Source: an uncultured Bacilli bacterium (GTDB lineage Bacteria; Bacillota_I; Bacilli_A; RF39; UBA660). Taken from it: DNA of 11,414 bases. The notes under the pieces are model-generated. The model was not told the DNA's origin and made no database searches. It was given only the letters and a program-made list of their open reading frames with translations. The stretch lies in the NCBI GenBank assembly GCA_944372725.1, contig CALWAA010000146.1:1-11414 (forward strand). The letters run 5' to 3'. This document shows positions 1 to 7,439 of this stretch, in pieces. Each line of letters starts with the position of its first letter. The first letter of the stretch is position 1. The position numbers and the translations under genes were made by a program.

Positions 1-275
1 ACTTGATGACGATGGTATAAGTAATTACCTATTTCTAGTCCTTTTTTAGTTAAAGTTATTTTGTTTTCATTGATATTTATTAAATTTAAGCTTTTTAGTT
101 TACTAATCATCTTACTACAAGATGATTTTTTGATATTTAAATAAGTACTTAAAGAGGTGATGGTTAATTTTTCATTTTGTTTGCGCATAATCATTTCTAG
201 ATAATCTTCCATGGGATAAGTAATTATGTTTTTGTTGTGTAAATAAGTAGTTAAAGTGTAAAAATTATCTTTCAT
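1..275 (-). CDS. DtxR/MntR-family metal-dependent transcriptional repressor (partial, C-terminus outside window)
   Basis: I translated the minus strand from ATG at 275 and obtained 91 residues open to the window edge. Residues 22-31 read MEDYLEMIMR, the usual opening of the DtxR/MntR winged helix. They are followed by a helix-turn-helix (about 38-62, with SLSTYLNIKKSSCSKMISKL) and a wing ending KGLEIGNYLYHRH. Known family members sense Fe2+ or Mn2+ through a C-terminal metal-binding and dimerisation domain, which is cut off here. The residues ahead of the HTH (MKDNFYTLTTYL) match the extended N-terminus I recall for clostridial members, so I prefer the ATG at 275 over the internal one at 213, which has no ribosome site. 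The gene diverges from feoAB, and the palindrome between them is its probable operator. Inferred role: metal-responsive repression of ferrous iron uptake. I cannot tell iron from manganese specificity. Confidence 0.85.
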   Translation of the reverse strand, partial: MKDNFYTLTTYLHNKNIITYPMEDYLEMIMRKQNEKLTITSLSTYLNIKKSSCSKMISKLKSLNLININENKITLTKKGLEIGNYLYHRHQ

Positions 276-312
276 ATAAACCAAATCCAAATCTTTTCAT
301 AAAATACAGTAG

Positions 313-341
313 TTGTTAGTTTAAGGAAACTAATATATTTT
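313..341 (+). promoter_or_regulatory. feoAB promoter
   Basis: The -35 is TTGTTA at 313-318. The -10 is TATTTT at 336-341 with a 17-nt spacer, or TATATT at 334-339 with 15 nt. A GAGGGAG ribosome site at 344-350 precedes the feoA ATG. The 18-bp palindrome fills the spacer, which fits repression by blocking RNA polymerase. Confidence 0.55.
316..333. promoter_or_regulatory. Candidate DtxR/MntR-type operator
   Basis: TTAGTTTAAGGAAACTAA is a perfect inverted repeat with 7-bp arms and an AAGG centre, lying between the -35 and -10 of feoAB and upstream of the divergent repressor gene. Its TTAAGGAAACT core resembles the half-site I recall for Bacillus MntR boxes. Binding by the adjacent repressor is inferred from position and symmetry. 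Confidence 0.65.
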
Positions 342-360
342 ATGAGGGAGATATAAAATT

Positions 361-591
361 ATGAAATTAAATCAAATTAATTTAGATGATGTGGTTACAA
401 TTCTTTCGGTAGATAAAGATGCATCCATTAAAAGAAGATTGTTTGATTTGGGATTTATTCCTGGCGAAGAAGTAAAATGTGTTTTAATGAGTCCTGCTCA
501 TAATCCTGTGGCTTACGAAATTAATGGAAGTGTGATTGCTCTTCGAGGGGTAGATGCCCATCATATCGAGGTTGCTTATGAGAGAAATTAA
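361..591 (+). CDS. feoA: FeoA family ferrous iron transport accessory protein
   Basis: The product has 76 residues, the normal size for FeoA, a small SH3-like cytoplasmic protein that assists FeoB in Fe2+ uptake. The hallmark stretch is at residues 22-36 (SIKRRLFDLGFIPGE), matching the family pattern of R-L-x-x-L-G-F/I-x-P-G. It is followed by a strand with NPVAYEINGSVIALR, the usual place for the substrate-like loop and the conserved final strand. The start is supported by the GAGGGAG ribosome site 10 nt upstream. The 3' end overlaps feoB by 14 nt, so the pair is probably translationally coupled. The operator in the promoter suggests repression when metal is plentiful. No feoC-like gene follows. 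Confidence 0.93.
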   Translation: MKLNQINLDDVVTILSVDKDASIKRRLFDLGFIPGEEVKCVLMSPAHNPVAYEINGSVIALRGVDAHHIEVAYERN

Positions 592-2566
592 AGTGGCATT
601 AGTTGGAACTCCTAATGTTGGGAAGTCGACTATTTATAATGCTTTAACTCATAATCATGAACATACTGGTAATTGGTCAGGAAAAACGGTTGGGGTTAGT
701 AAGGGGGAATGTGAATATTTAGATACTCTTTATCATTTTTATGATTTACCAGGTACTTATTCTTTAATTAGTAAATCGAGGGAAGAAGTTGTTGCTACCG
801 ATTTTATTGTGTTTGCTGAATTTGATGTTGCGGTTGTAGTGTGTGATGCGACGAGTTTAAATAAGGGAATTGGACTGGTTTTACAAACTAAAGAAATATG
901 TAAGAATGTTGTTGTTTGTATTAATTTAATTGATGAAGCAGAAAAAAAGGGAATTCATATTAATTATTCACTGTTAGAAGAAAGACTTGGATGTAAGGTT
1001 GCCCTAGTTAGTGCTAAAAATAAAAAAGGTTTAGATGAACTTTTGATGGCTATCAAAACAAGTAAAGAACAAGCTTATTTAGATGTTGATTATGGCGTTT
1101 TAAATGAAACTATTAGAGATATTACGAAAACTATTCAGACAAGTAAATATAATCCTAAGTGGATTGCTTTAAAAATACTTGAAAATAATGCTTATTATAT
1201 TCAACAATTTAAAGAGTTAGGCATTATTCAAAAAGAGTATGAAGTTTCTTTGGATTATGATGTTCATTTAGAAGTGGTTTTGCATATGTCAAAACGTGTA
1301 AAAGATATATTAAAGGATGTCGTAACATATGATAATGTTCATTATAATGATAAGATGAGAAAAATTGATAAGATACTTACAAGTAAAATATGGGGTATTC
1401 CGATTATGTTACTTCTTTTGTTTTTATGTTTTTATCTTACAATTGTCGGTGCTAATTATCCATCTGATTTACTATTTTCCTTTTTTTCGTCATTAGAGAA
1501 ATATATTATGATGGGGTTAGAAGCAATTCATTTACCTAATATTTTAGTCGATTTGCTGGTTAATGGTGTTTATAAAACTTTATATTGGGTTGTATCAGTG
1601 ATGTTACCACCAATGCTTATTTTCTTTCCGATTTTTAGCTTTTTAGAAGATTTGGGAGTGTTACCAAGAATTGCTTTTAATATGGACCATACATTTAGTA
1701 AATGCAAAGCTTGTGGGAAGCAAGCATTAACAATGTGCATGGGGATTGGTTGTAATGCTGTAGGGGTAACGGGTGCTAGAATAATTGATTCCAAAAGAGA
1801 AAGATTAATTGCTATTCTTACAAATGTATTTATGCCTTGTAATGGTAAATTTCCGAGTTTAATTGCCATCATTACTTGCTTTTTTGTTGGATTTCATCAT
1901 ACTTGGGGAAGTTTATTGTGTGCTCTTATTTTGACTGGTTTTATTCTTCTTGGAATTATTCTTACTTTTTTAGTTAGTTTTGTTTTATCGAAAACTATTT
2001 TAAAAGGAGAACCATCTAGTTTTACCATAGAACTTCCACCATATCGGATGCCAAAAATACTAGATACTATTTTTTATAGTATAAAAAATAGAGCTATATT
2101 TGTTTTAGGAAGAGCAGTTAAAGTAGCTATACCGGCAGGAGTTCTCATTTGGGTGATTGCTAATGTTTATATTCATGGATTACCAATTTTAAATTATTTA
2201 ATTAATGCTTTAAATCCTGTTGGTTTTTTACTTGGACTTGATGGGGTTATTTTACTTGCTTTATTATTAGGCTTTCCGGCAAATGAAATAGTTATACCAA
2301 TTTTACTTATGTGTTATCTTAATAGTTCCACTTTGATAGATATGGATAATTTAAATATACTCAAAGATATTTTAGTTAGTAATGGTTGGACGATTAAGAC
2401 CGCTATCTGTTTTATTCTTTTGTTTATGTATCGTTTTCCATGTTCTACCACACTTCTTACTATTCATAAAGAAACGGGAAGTAAGTTTTATACTCTTTTA
2501 AGTGTTCTTATTCCTCTTAGTATGGGAATTATTCTTTGCTTGTTAGTTAATTATATTTTTTTATAG
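578..2566 (+). CDS. feoB: FeoB ferrous iron transporter (clostridial-type)
   Basis: I place the start at ATG 578 (MREIKVALVG), 6 nt after GAGG at 568-571, rather than an in-frame ATG at 554 inside feoA; this gives 662 residues. The N-terminal G domain shows G1 GTPNVGKST (10-18), the Thr of switch I near 37, G3 DLPG (56-59) and a G4-like NLID (116-119). From about residue 272 there are many membrane helices with the Gate signatures: MGIGCN (389-393), MPCNGKFPS (419-427), and near the C-terminus GFPANEIVIP and FPCSTTLLTI. These variants are typical of the clostridial FeoB group rather than the E. coli form. The protein imports Fe2+ across the cytoplasmic membrane. An all-AT 9-bp inverted repeat follows the stop codon but makes only a weak terminator. 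Confidence 0.95.
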   Translation: MREIKVALVGTPNVGKSTIYNALTHNHEHTGNWSGKTVGVSKGECEYLDTLYHFYDLPGTYSLISKSREEVVATDFIVFAEFDVAVVVCDATSLNKGIGLVLQTKEICKNVVVCINLIDEAEKKGIHINYSLLEERLGCKVALVSAKNKKGLDELLMAIKTSKEQAYLDVDYGVLNETIRDITKTIQTSKYNPKWIALKILENNAYYIQQFKELGIIQKEYEVSLDYDVHLEVVLHMSKRVKDILKDVVTYDNVHYNDKMRKIDKILTSKIWGIPIMLLLLFLCFYLTIVGANYPSDLLFSFFSSLEKYIMMGLEAIHLPNILVDLLVNGVYKTLYWVVSVMLPPMLIFFPIFSFLEDLGVLPRIAFNMDHTFSKCKACGKQALTMCMGIGCNAVGVTGARIIDSKRERLIAILTNVFMPCNGKFPSLIAIITCFFVGFHHTWGSLLCALILTGFILLGIILTFLVSFVLSKTILKGEPSSFTIELPPYRMPKILDTIFYSIKNRAIFVLGRAVKVAIPAGVLIWVIANVYIHGLPILNYLINALNPVGFLLGLDGVILLALLLGFPANEIVIPILLMCYLNSSTLIDMDNLNILKDILVSNGWTIKTAICFILLFMYRFPCSTTLLTIHKETGSKFYTLLSVLIPLSMGIILCLLVNYIFL

Positions 2567-2615
2567 AAAAATATAATCATAAATATATGTATATATTTTT
2601 GCTCAGAAAAATATA

Positions 2616-2644
2616 TTGACATTTTACTTAAGATATGTTATTAT
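2616..2644 (+). promoter_or_regulatory. Promoter of the AAA ATPase gene
   Basis: TTGACA at 2616-2621, a 17-nt spacer, then TATTAT at 2639-2644. This is the closest match to a housekeeping sigma-factor promoter in the left half of the window. The ribosome site AGGTGA (2654-2659) and GTG start (2666) follow directly. Confidence 0.75.
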
Positions 2645-2665
2645 GACTAATATAGGTGATGCAAA

Positions 2666-3865
2666 GTGATTAAAAGAGAAAAGTATTTAGAAAAAATAAG
2701 AGAGTTTTATCATACTGATTTAATTAAAATTATTACGGGAATAAGAAGATGTGGCAAATCTATTCTTTTAAAACAAATTGTTGAAGAAATACAAGAATCA
2801 AATGTGGATGATAAGCATATTATTTATATTAATTTTGAAGATGTTTCATTTTCATTTATTCATGATTATTTGGATTTGAATCGTTATGTTACAGAAAAAA
2901 TAAAAGATAAAGGAAAATATTATTTGCTTTTTGATGAAATTCAAATGGTTCAAGAATGGGAAAAAGCAGTTAATTCTTTTAAAGCAACTCTTAACGTTTC
3001 TATTTTTGTAACTGGTTCTAATTCTAAATTATTAGCAGGAGAACTTGCTACGCTTTTATCAGGTCGATATGTATCTTTTAGACTTGCTCCTTTCTCATTC
3101 CGGGAAGTTATAGAATTAAAGGGAATATCTAATCAAAGGGATATAGAAGATGCTTTTAATGATTATTTATTATGGGGTGGACTTCCTCAAAGATTTGAAA
3201 TACAATCTTTGGATGGTTTACATACTTATTTGATGGATGTTTTTGATGCTATTGTTTTAAAAGATATTGTAAAAAGACATAATATTAAAAATATTTCTTT
3301 ATTTGAAAGAATTATGGAATATTTAGTTACTAATCCAAGTCAAGTTTTTTCACCAGCGAATATGGTAAAAGAATTTGAAAAAGCGAATATTCCTGTTTCT
3401 ACTAGAACAATTTATGAGTGTTTAGACTATGCCGAAGAAGCATTATTAATGCAAAAAGTTTCTACTTATGATATTAGAGGAAAAAGAATTCTTTCTAGAA
3501 AAGATAAATATTATTTAACTGATTTAGGATTGGGACAAATTTTAAATATTAATAAAAAAACACAGTTTGGAGCTTATTTAGAAAATATTGTATATAATGA
3601 ATTAGTTTATCGTGGTTATACGGTAAGTGTTGGTAATAATAGCGGTAAAGAAATTGATTTTATTGCGACTAAATATAATAAAATTGAATATTATCAGGTT
3701 TCTTATGAACTTTCTAATAAAGATACTGAAGAAAGAGAGTTTAATGTATATTATAATATTAATGATAATTATCCAAAGTATGTTATTTCTACTGATAAAT
3801 TAGATTATTCTCAAAATGGAATTATTCATAAGAATATTATAGATTGGTTGCTGGAAGATTTTTAA
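2666..3865 (+). CDS. AAA-family ATPase with C-terminal DUF4143 / nuclease-like domain
   Basis: The product has 399 residues from a GTG start, with AGGTGA 6 nt upstream. The P-loop is GIRRCGKS (25-32), Walker B is LLFDEIQ (87-93), a sensor-like TGSNS is at 116-120 and LSGRY with a likely arginine finger is at 131-135. A GGLP motif (171-174) begins the linker that defines the DUF4143 class of archaeal-type ATPases. The C-terminal third (about 300-350) has GAYLENIVYNEL, KEIDFI and YYQVSYEL in the order and spacing of a degenerate PD-(D/E)XK fold. These proteins are widespread in Bacteroidota and Bacillota and often multi-copy. Their cellular role is not established, so I assign none. The gene has its own promoter and terminator and forms a monocistronic unit. 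Confidence 0.85.
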   Translation: MIKREKYLEKIREFYHTDLIKIITGIRRCGKSILLKQIVEEIQESNVDDKHIIYINFEDVSFSFIHDYLDLNRYVTEKIKDKGKYYLLFDEIQMVQEWEKAVNSFKATLNVSIFVTGSNSKLLAGELATLLSGRYVSFRLAPFSFREVIELKGISNQRDIEDAFNDYLLWGGLPQRFEIQSLDGLHTYLMDVFDAIVLKDIVKRHNIKNISLFERIMEYLVTNPSQVFSPANMVKEFEKANIPVSTRTIYECLDYAEEALLMQKVSTYDIRGKRILSRKDKYYLTDLGLGQILNINKKTQFGAYLENIVYNELVYRGYTVSVGNNSGKEIDFIATKYNKIEYYQVSYELSNKDTEEREFNVYYNINDNYPKYVISTDKLDYSQNGIIHKNIIDWLLEDF

Positions 3866-3873
3866 ATATTGTT

Positions 3874-3904
3874 TACACTCTAAGTTTTTTTAGAGTGTAT
3901 TTTT
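3874..3904 (+). terminator. Intrinsic terminator of the AAA ATPase gene
   Basis: TACACTCTAA (3874-3883) pairs perfectly with TTAGAGTGTA (3890-3899) across a 6-nt loop, followed by five T. The 10-bp stem starts 8 nt after the stop codon. Confidence 0.85.
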
Positions 3905-3917
3905 ACTTTAAATGTAT

Positions 3918-3923
3918 TATAAT
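3918..3923 (+). promoter_or_regulatory. Promoter -10 of the membrane protein-rmuC operon
   Basis: A perfect TATAAT lies just after the preceding terminator and 16 nt before the ATG at 3940. The -35 is poor (TGTATT at 3896-3901, 16-nt spacer) and overlaps the terminator stem. Confidence 0.5.
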
Positions 3924-3939
3924 AGTAATGTGATTTATT

Positions 3940-4518
3940 ATGTTTGAAGCAATAGATACATTTATAGATACAACACTGCAAGGAATGGGGGTTTGGGGAC
4001 CAATTGTTGGATGTTTCTTTATTTTAATTGAATCCATGGTTCCAGTACTTCCACTTTTTGTGTTTATTACTCTTAATTTTTTGGCTTTTGGTAATATTTT
4101 GGGATTTATTATTTCTTGGATTTTTACTTGTATTGGTTGTTTTATATCCTTTTTACTTTTTAGGTGTAAAGTACAGACATGGCTTTTTAAAAGACTTAAG
4201 AAACAGGGAATTATTAGTGAACATACGATAGATGTTATTACTAATTTAAAGTTTGAGGAGTTAACAACAATTATTGCTATTCCTTTTACACCAGCTTTTT
4301 TAGTAAATATTGCTGCTGGTTTATCAAAGATGAGCTATAAAAAGTTTTTGGGTGCACTTTTAATTGGTAAAATATTTTTAGTATATTTCTGGGGATTTGT
4401 TGGAGTTAGTTTAATTGAAAGTATTAAAAATCCAATATACTTAGTAAGAGTTGGTGTTTTACTTGTAATAGCATATGCTCTAAGTAAAATTATTAGTAAA
4501 AAATTTAAAATAGAATAG
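3940..4518 (+). CDS. TVP38/TMEM64-type (VTT/DedA-like) membrane protein
   Basis: The product has 192 hydrophobic residues with about five membrane segments. Residues 31-38 (ESMVPVLP) match the E-x-x-x-P-x-L-P re-entrant loop signature of VTT-domain proteins. Residues 114-144 (from IPFTPAF through NIAAGLSKMSYKKF to LIGK) match the second conserved half, in which proline and AG residues form the opposing re-entrant loop. The family is linked to phospholipid scrambling and recycling of undecaprenyl phosphate in some members; which applies here is unknown. The ribosome site is weak (GTGAT before ATG 3940). It is separated by only 10 nt from rmuC and very likely cotranscribed with it. Confidence 0.8.
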   Translation: MFEAIDTFIDTTLQGMGVWGPIVGCFFILIESMVPVLPLFVFITLNFLAFGNILGFIISWIFTCIGCFISFLLFRCKVQTWLFKRLKKQGIISEHTIDVITNLKFEELTTIIAIPFTPAFLVNIAAGLSKMSYKKFLGALLIGKIFLVYFWGFVGVSLIESIKNPIYLVRVGVLLVIAYALSKIISKKFKIE

Positions 4519-4528
4519 AGGTATTAGT

Positions 4529-5617
4529 ATGGAATATGTCATTATTGGATTACTTGTTGTAGCAATTATTTTGTTAATTGCCAATTTATTTAAAAAGAAT
4601 AATAATATCGAAATTACAGACAGGTTAAGTAAATTAGAGTTATCCGTTGTAAAGGAAATAGGAGAGTTTAAAGTTAACTTTGCAAATGATTTAAGAAAAG
4701 ATTTCGATACATTAGATGAGAAAGTAGCACGGAAACTTACTGAAATTAATAATCGTGTTACCGAAAGACTTGATCAAAATTTGGAGAAAACTAATAAAAC
4801 TTTTGCAAATGTATTAGAAAGATTATCTAAAATAGATGAAGCTCAAAAGAAGATTGATGGATTGGGTGAAGATATTGTATCTTTACAAAGTATTTTAACT
4901 GATAAGAAAACAAGAGGTATATTTGGTGAAGTAAATTTACAATTTATTTTAGAAAATGCTTTTGGTAGTACCAATACTGGTATTTATGATTTACAACATA
5001 AAATGAGTAATGGTTCTATTGCGGATGCGATCCTTTATGCTCCAGCGCCACTGGGAACGATCGCGATTGACTCAAAATTCCCTTTGGAAAACTATGAGAG
5101 AATGACAAATAAAAATTTGAGCAAAGAAGAAAGAGCTGTAGCAGAAAAACAATTTAAAATTGATTTTAAAAAACATATTGATGCGATAGCAAGTAAATAT
5201 ATTATTCCTGGGGAAACTAGTAATGAAGCAATTTTATTCTTACCAGCAGAAGCGATTTTTGCAGAAGTCAATGCTTATCATAATGATATCCTTAATTATG
5301 CTTATTCTAAGAAAGTATGGATTACAAGCCCAACTACTTTAATGAGTACGCTTACTGTTATTGAAATGATTTTAAAGAATATGGAAAGAGATAAGTATGC
5401 CAAAATTATTCATGATGAGTTAAATAAATTATCAGTTGAATTTGCTAGATACAGAGAACGTTGGGATAAGTTAGCAAGAAATATTAATACTGTTAGTAAG
5501 AGTGTAGAAGAACTTAATACTACTAGTGATAAGATTACTAAAAGATTTGATTCTATTAATAGAGTAGAAGTAGATAAACTTAAAAACGATGATCAAGATT
5601 TACTTATTCATCAATAA
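4529..5617 (+). CDS. rmuC: RmuC family DNA recombination-limiting protein
   Basis: The product has 362 residues. A membrane anchor at 4-22 is followed by a long heptad-rich coiled coil (about 30-130) and the RmuC core. The core shows TDKKTRGIFGEVNLQFILE, close to the family KTRGxxGExxLxxxLE signature, and AIDSKFPLENY around 178-188, the D-S-K of the PD-(D/E)XK-like site. It is shorter than the E. coli protein (475 residues), mainly in the coiled coil and C-tail. E. coli RmuC limits inversions at short inverted repeats; the exact reaction is not settled. AGAGG at 4517-4521 sets the start. Second gene of the operon with the VTT protein. No clear terminator follows, only an 11-bp stem with one mismatch formed by 5617-5627 and the first downstream repeat. 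Confidence 0.92.
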   Translation: MEYVIIGLLVVAIILLIANLFKKNNNIEITDRLSKLELSVVKEIGEFKVNFANDLRKDFDTLDEKVARKLTEINNRVTERLDQNLEKTNKTFANVLERLSKIDEAQKKIDGLGEDIVSLQSILTDKKTRGIFGEVNLQFILENAFGSTNTGIYDLQHKMSNGSIADAILYAPAPLGTIAIDSKFPLENYERMTNKNLSKEERAVAEKQFKIDFKKHIDAIASKYIIPGETSNEAILFLPAEAIFAEVNAYHNDILNYAYSKKVWITSPTTLMSTLTVIEMILKNMERDKYAKIIHDELNKLSVEFARYRERWDKLARNINTVSKSVEELNTTSDKITKRFDSINRVEVDKLKNDDQDLLIHQ

Positions 5618-5633
5618 TCTTACTTAATTTAAT

Positions 5634-5668
5634 TTAAGCAAGATATTAAGCAAGATTTAAGCAAGATA
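5634..5668. repeat. Three tandem 11-12 bp repeats upstream of the fic promoter
   Basis: TTAAGCAAGATA (5634-5645), TTAAGCAAGAT (5646-5656) and TTAAGCAAGATA (5657-5668) run head to tail and end one base before the -35 at 5670. Their spacing is about one helical turn. A near-complement, ATCTTACTTAA, lies at 5617-5627. The position suggests an operator array or an upstream activator site; function is inferred. Confidence 0.85.
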
Positions 5669-5669
5669 A

Positions 5670-5698
5670 TTGAAATAATAGACCCAATATGATACAAT
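5670..5698 (+). promoter_or_regulatory. Promoter of the Fic gene
   Basis: TTGAAA (5670-5675), a 17-nt spacer and TACAAT (5693-5698), with an extended -10 TG at 5690-5691. The ribosome site AGGGTTGGTGA lies just before ATG 5723. Confidence 0.7.
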
Positions 5699-5722
5699 TA
5701 TGTTGTTAGGGTTGGTGATTTT

Positions 5723-6700
5723 ATGGGGTATATTCCACCATTTACGATAACGAATAAGATGCTAGAATATGTATCTAGTATTATGGAAAATATCGGGGAA
5801 ATGAATTCTTATCAAAGTTTAAGTAAAATGCCTATTTTAAGAAAGAATAATCGTATTCGTTCAATCCATTCTTCTTTGGCAATAGAGGCTAATTCTCTTA
5901 GTTTAGGGCAAGTGAAAGATATTATTAATGAAAAAGTGGTAATTGGCCCTAAAAAAGAAATTGAAGAAGTAAAAAATGCCAATCGTGCTTATGGTATGAT
6001 GGAACAGGTTAATCCTTATAGTATTACGGATTTAAAAAAAGTACATAAAGAAATGATGTCATTGTTGATAGAAAATCCGGGAGAATATCGTTTAGGTCGT
6101 GAAGGGGTTTTTGATGATGAAAAATGTATTTTTATGGCTCCAGGTCCGGATATGATAAGTTCACTCATGAACGATTTGTTTTCGTGGATGGAACAAAACA
6201 AAGAGAAATTATCACCACTTATTTTGTCTAGTGTTTTTCATTATGAATTTGTTTTTATTCATCCTTTTTTAGATGGTAATGGTAGAATGGCTAGGCTTTG
6301 GCAAACGGTTATTTTAGGTCATTGGAAAGATATTTTTTATTATATGCCCATTGAAACACAAATAAAAAAATATCAAGAAGAATATTATCAGGTGATTGAT
6401 ACTTGCAATCATCTTGGCAATTTTACTTTATTTGTTGAATTCATGTTACACATGATTGATGAATCTTTGAAAGAAATTATTTCACAATCAAATGTAGATG
6501 TAATAAATCAGAATGTGAGAGAACTTTTGGATGTAATGATGGATATTCCTATGACATCACGAGAAATTATGGTTCGCTTAGGTATAAAATCGAAAGAAAC
6601 ATTCCGCAATAGTTATTTAAATCCAGCAATGGAAATTGGTTTGGTTAAAATGACTATTCCTGATAAACCAACTAGTAAAAATCAAAAGTATTATAAATAA
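5723..6700 (+). CDS. Fic domain protein (probable AMP transferase) with inhibitory helix and winged-helix tail
   Basis: The product has 325 residues. The Fic active-site motif HPFLDGNGRMAR (180-191) is intact, including the catalytic His180, acidic residue D184 and the GNGR anion loop. Such enzymes typically transfer AMP from ATP to hydroxyl groups on target proteins. An N-terminal helix with SSLAIEAN (50-57) supplies the Glu55 expected of the built-in inhibitory helix of class II Fic proteins. The strict motif has Gly or Asn directly after the Glu, but here it is Ala-Asn. A flap-like region (about 115-135) precedes the core, and the last 60 residues look like a winged helix. The presence of inhibition in cis argues against a classic Fic/antitoxin pair, and no antitoxin gene is adjacent. 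Single-gene unit with its own promoter, upstream repeats and terminator. Target unknown. Confidence 0.9.
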   Translation: MGYIPPFTITNKMLEYVSSIMENIGEMNSYQSLSKMPILRKNNRIRSIHSSLAIEANSLSLGQVKDIINEKVVIGPKKEIEEVKNANRAYGMMEQVNPYSITDLKKVHKEMMSLLIENPGEYRLGREGVFDDEKCIFMAPGPDMISSLMNDLFSWMEQNKEKLSPLILSSVFHYEFVFIHPFLDGNGRMARLWQTVILGHWKDIFYYMPIETQIKKYQEEYYQVIDTCNHLGNFTLFVEFMLHMIDESLKEIISQSNVDVINQNVRELLDVMMDIPMTSREIMVRLGIKSKETFRNSYLNPAMEIGLVKMTIPDKPTSKNQKYYK

Positions 6701-6738
6701 AAGAGAAAGAATTTAACCAATTAATTCTTTCTCTTTTT
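6699..6738 (+). terminator. Intrinsic terminator of the Fic gene
   Basis: A perfect 15-bp stem (6699-6713 with 6723-6737) has a 9-nt loop and ends in five T. The left arm overlaps the stop codon. The structure is nearly symmetrical, so it may also stop transcripts from the other strand. Confidence 0.88.
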
Positions 6739-6747
6739 GTTAGAGAA

Positions 6748-6770
6748 AACCCCCAGATAGTCTGGGGGTT
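6748..6770. repeat. Left-end hairpin of the IS200-type element
   Basis: AACCCCCAGA (6748-6757) pairs perfectly with TCTGGGGGTT (6761-6770) across a TAG loop. This is the usual subterminal left-end structure recognised by TnpA. Read on the minus strand it is followed by TTTTCTC, so it could also act as a weak terminator there. Confidence 0.85.
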
Positions 6771-6804
6771 CAGTATAGCTTTAGCGATGAGTTGAAAAGT
6801 AAAA

Positions 6805-6863
6805 CTCCTTCTAATATAATATTTGTTGCGACTGCCAAGAAGCAACAAAAATATTAGAAGGAG
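6805..6863 (+). promoter_or_regulatory. tnpA leader stem-loop hiding the ribosome site
   Basis: The arm at 6805-6829 pairs with 6842-6863 except for a small internal bulge. Its base pairs CTCCTTCTAATA with TATTAGAAGGAG, so the AGAAGGAGG ribosome site (6856-6864) is inside the stem. The loop is 6830-6841. Translational repression by such a leader stem is known for Salmonella IS200; I infer the same here. Confidence 0.8.
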
Positions 6864-6873
6864 GACATTTATA

Positions 6874-7338
6874 ATGAAAGAAATCAAAATAAATGATATA
6901 AAAAGTTTAGCACATACAACGTGGAATTGCAAATACCACGTTGTATTCGCACCAAAATATAGAAGAAAGGTATTTTATGAAAGTAAGAGATTAGAAATCG
7001 GTCAGATTTTGAGACAATTATGTGAATGGAAAGGGGTAACAATAATAGAAGCAGAAGTATGTCCAGACCATATACATATGTTGATTGAGATACCACCGAA
7101 ATATAGTGTTTCAGATTTCATGGGATTTTTGAAAGGCAAGAGTAGTATCATGATATATAGTAAATGGGCGAATATGCGGTATCAATATCGAAATAGAGAA
7201 TTTTGGTGCAGAGGATATTATGTAGATACAGTAGGAAAAAATACAAAAAAGATAAAAGAATATATAGCAAATCAATTAAAAGAAGATAGATTAAGTCAAC
7301 AGATGACAATAGAAGATTTTGACCCTTTCAAAGGGTAG
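6874..7338 (+). CDS. tnpA: IS200/IS605 family transposase TnpA (Y1 HUH)
   Basis: I start at ATG 6874, 9 nt after the AGAAGGAGG ribosome site, not at the in-frame upstream codon at 6823, which lies inside the leader stem; this gives 154 residues, the standard size. The HUH metal motif is HIH in CPDHIHMLIEI (about residues 66-68), and the catalytic tyrosine lies in CRGYYVDTVGKN near 115-120. TWNCKYHVVFAPKYRR near the N-terminus is the family's first conserved strand. The dimeric enzyme cuts and joins single-stranded DNA at the two hairpin ends. All key residues are present and the frame is intact, so it may be active. Expression is probably very low because the leader hides the ribosome site. 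Confidence 0.95.
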   Translation: MKEIKINDIKSLAHTTWNCKYHVVFAPKYRRKVFYESKRLEIGQILRQLCEWKGVTIIEAEVCPDHIHMLIEIPPKYSVSDFMGFLKGKSSIMIYSKWANMRYQYRNREFWCRGYYVDTVGKNTKKIKEYIANQLKEDRLSQQMTIEDFDPFKG

Positions 7339-7415
7339 CCAGTAAAAGATGCGAATGGCAGTCGAAACAGGCTACTTCAGTAGAAGCCAGTAGTAAAGCC
7401 TTTTAGGCGAAACAG

Positions 7416-7439
7416 AAAAACCACCAGCTACGCTGGTGG
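7416..7439 (-). terminator. IS200 right-end hairpin, doubling as terminator for the Xre gene
   Basis: CCACCAGC (7421-7428) pairs with GCTGGTGG (7432-7439) across a TAC loop; this is the right-end structure for TnpA. On the minus strand the stem begins 4 nt after the Xre stop codon and is followed by TTTTT (complement of 7416-7420), a canonical intrinsic terminator. The double role is inferred. Confidence 0.75.

Noticed and set aside
1570..1872. 100-codon open frame on the minus strand inside feoB
   Set aside because: No ribosome site or promoter, and feoB is clearly coding on the other strand; similar shadows occur within the fic, tnpA, VTT and lexA genes.
2567..2600. AAAAATATA/TATATTTTT inverted repeat after feoB as a terminator
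   Set aside because: The stem is all A/T with a long loop and is likely unstable; chance is high in this composition.
5634..5668. CRISPR array
   Set aside because: The repeats are head to tail with no spacers and only 11-12 bp long.
6806..6845. Antisense promoter within the tnpA leader, as for the IS200 antisense RNA
   Set aside because: A TTGCTT-18-TATTAT match exists on the minus strand, but the start would lie beyond the ribosome-site stem, so it would not cover the tnpA start; not distinctive.
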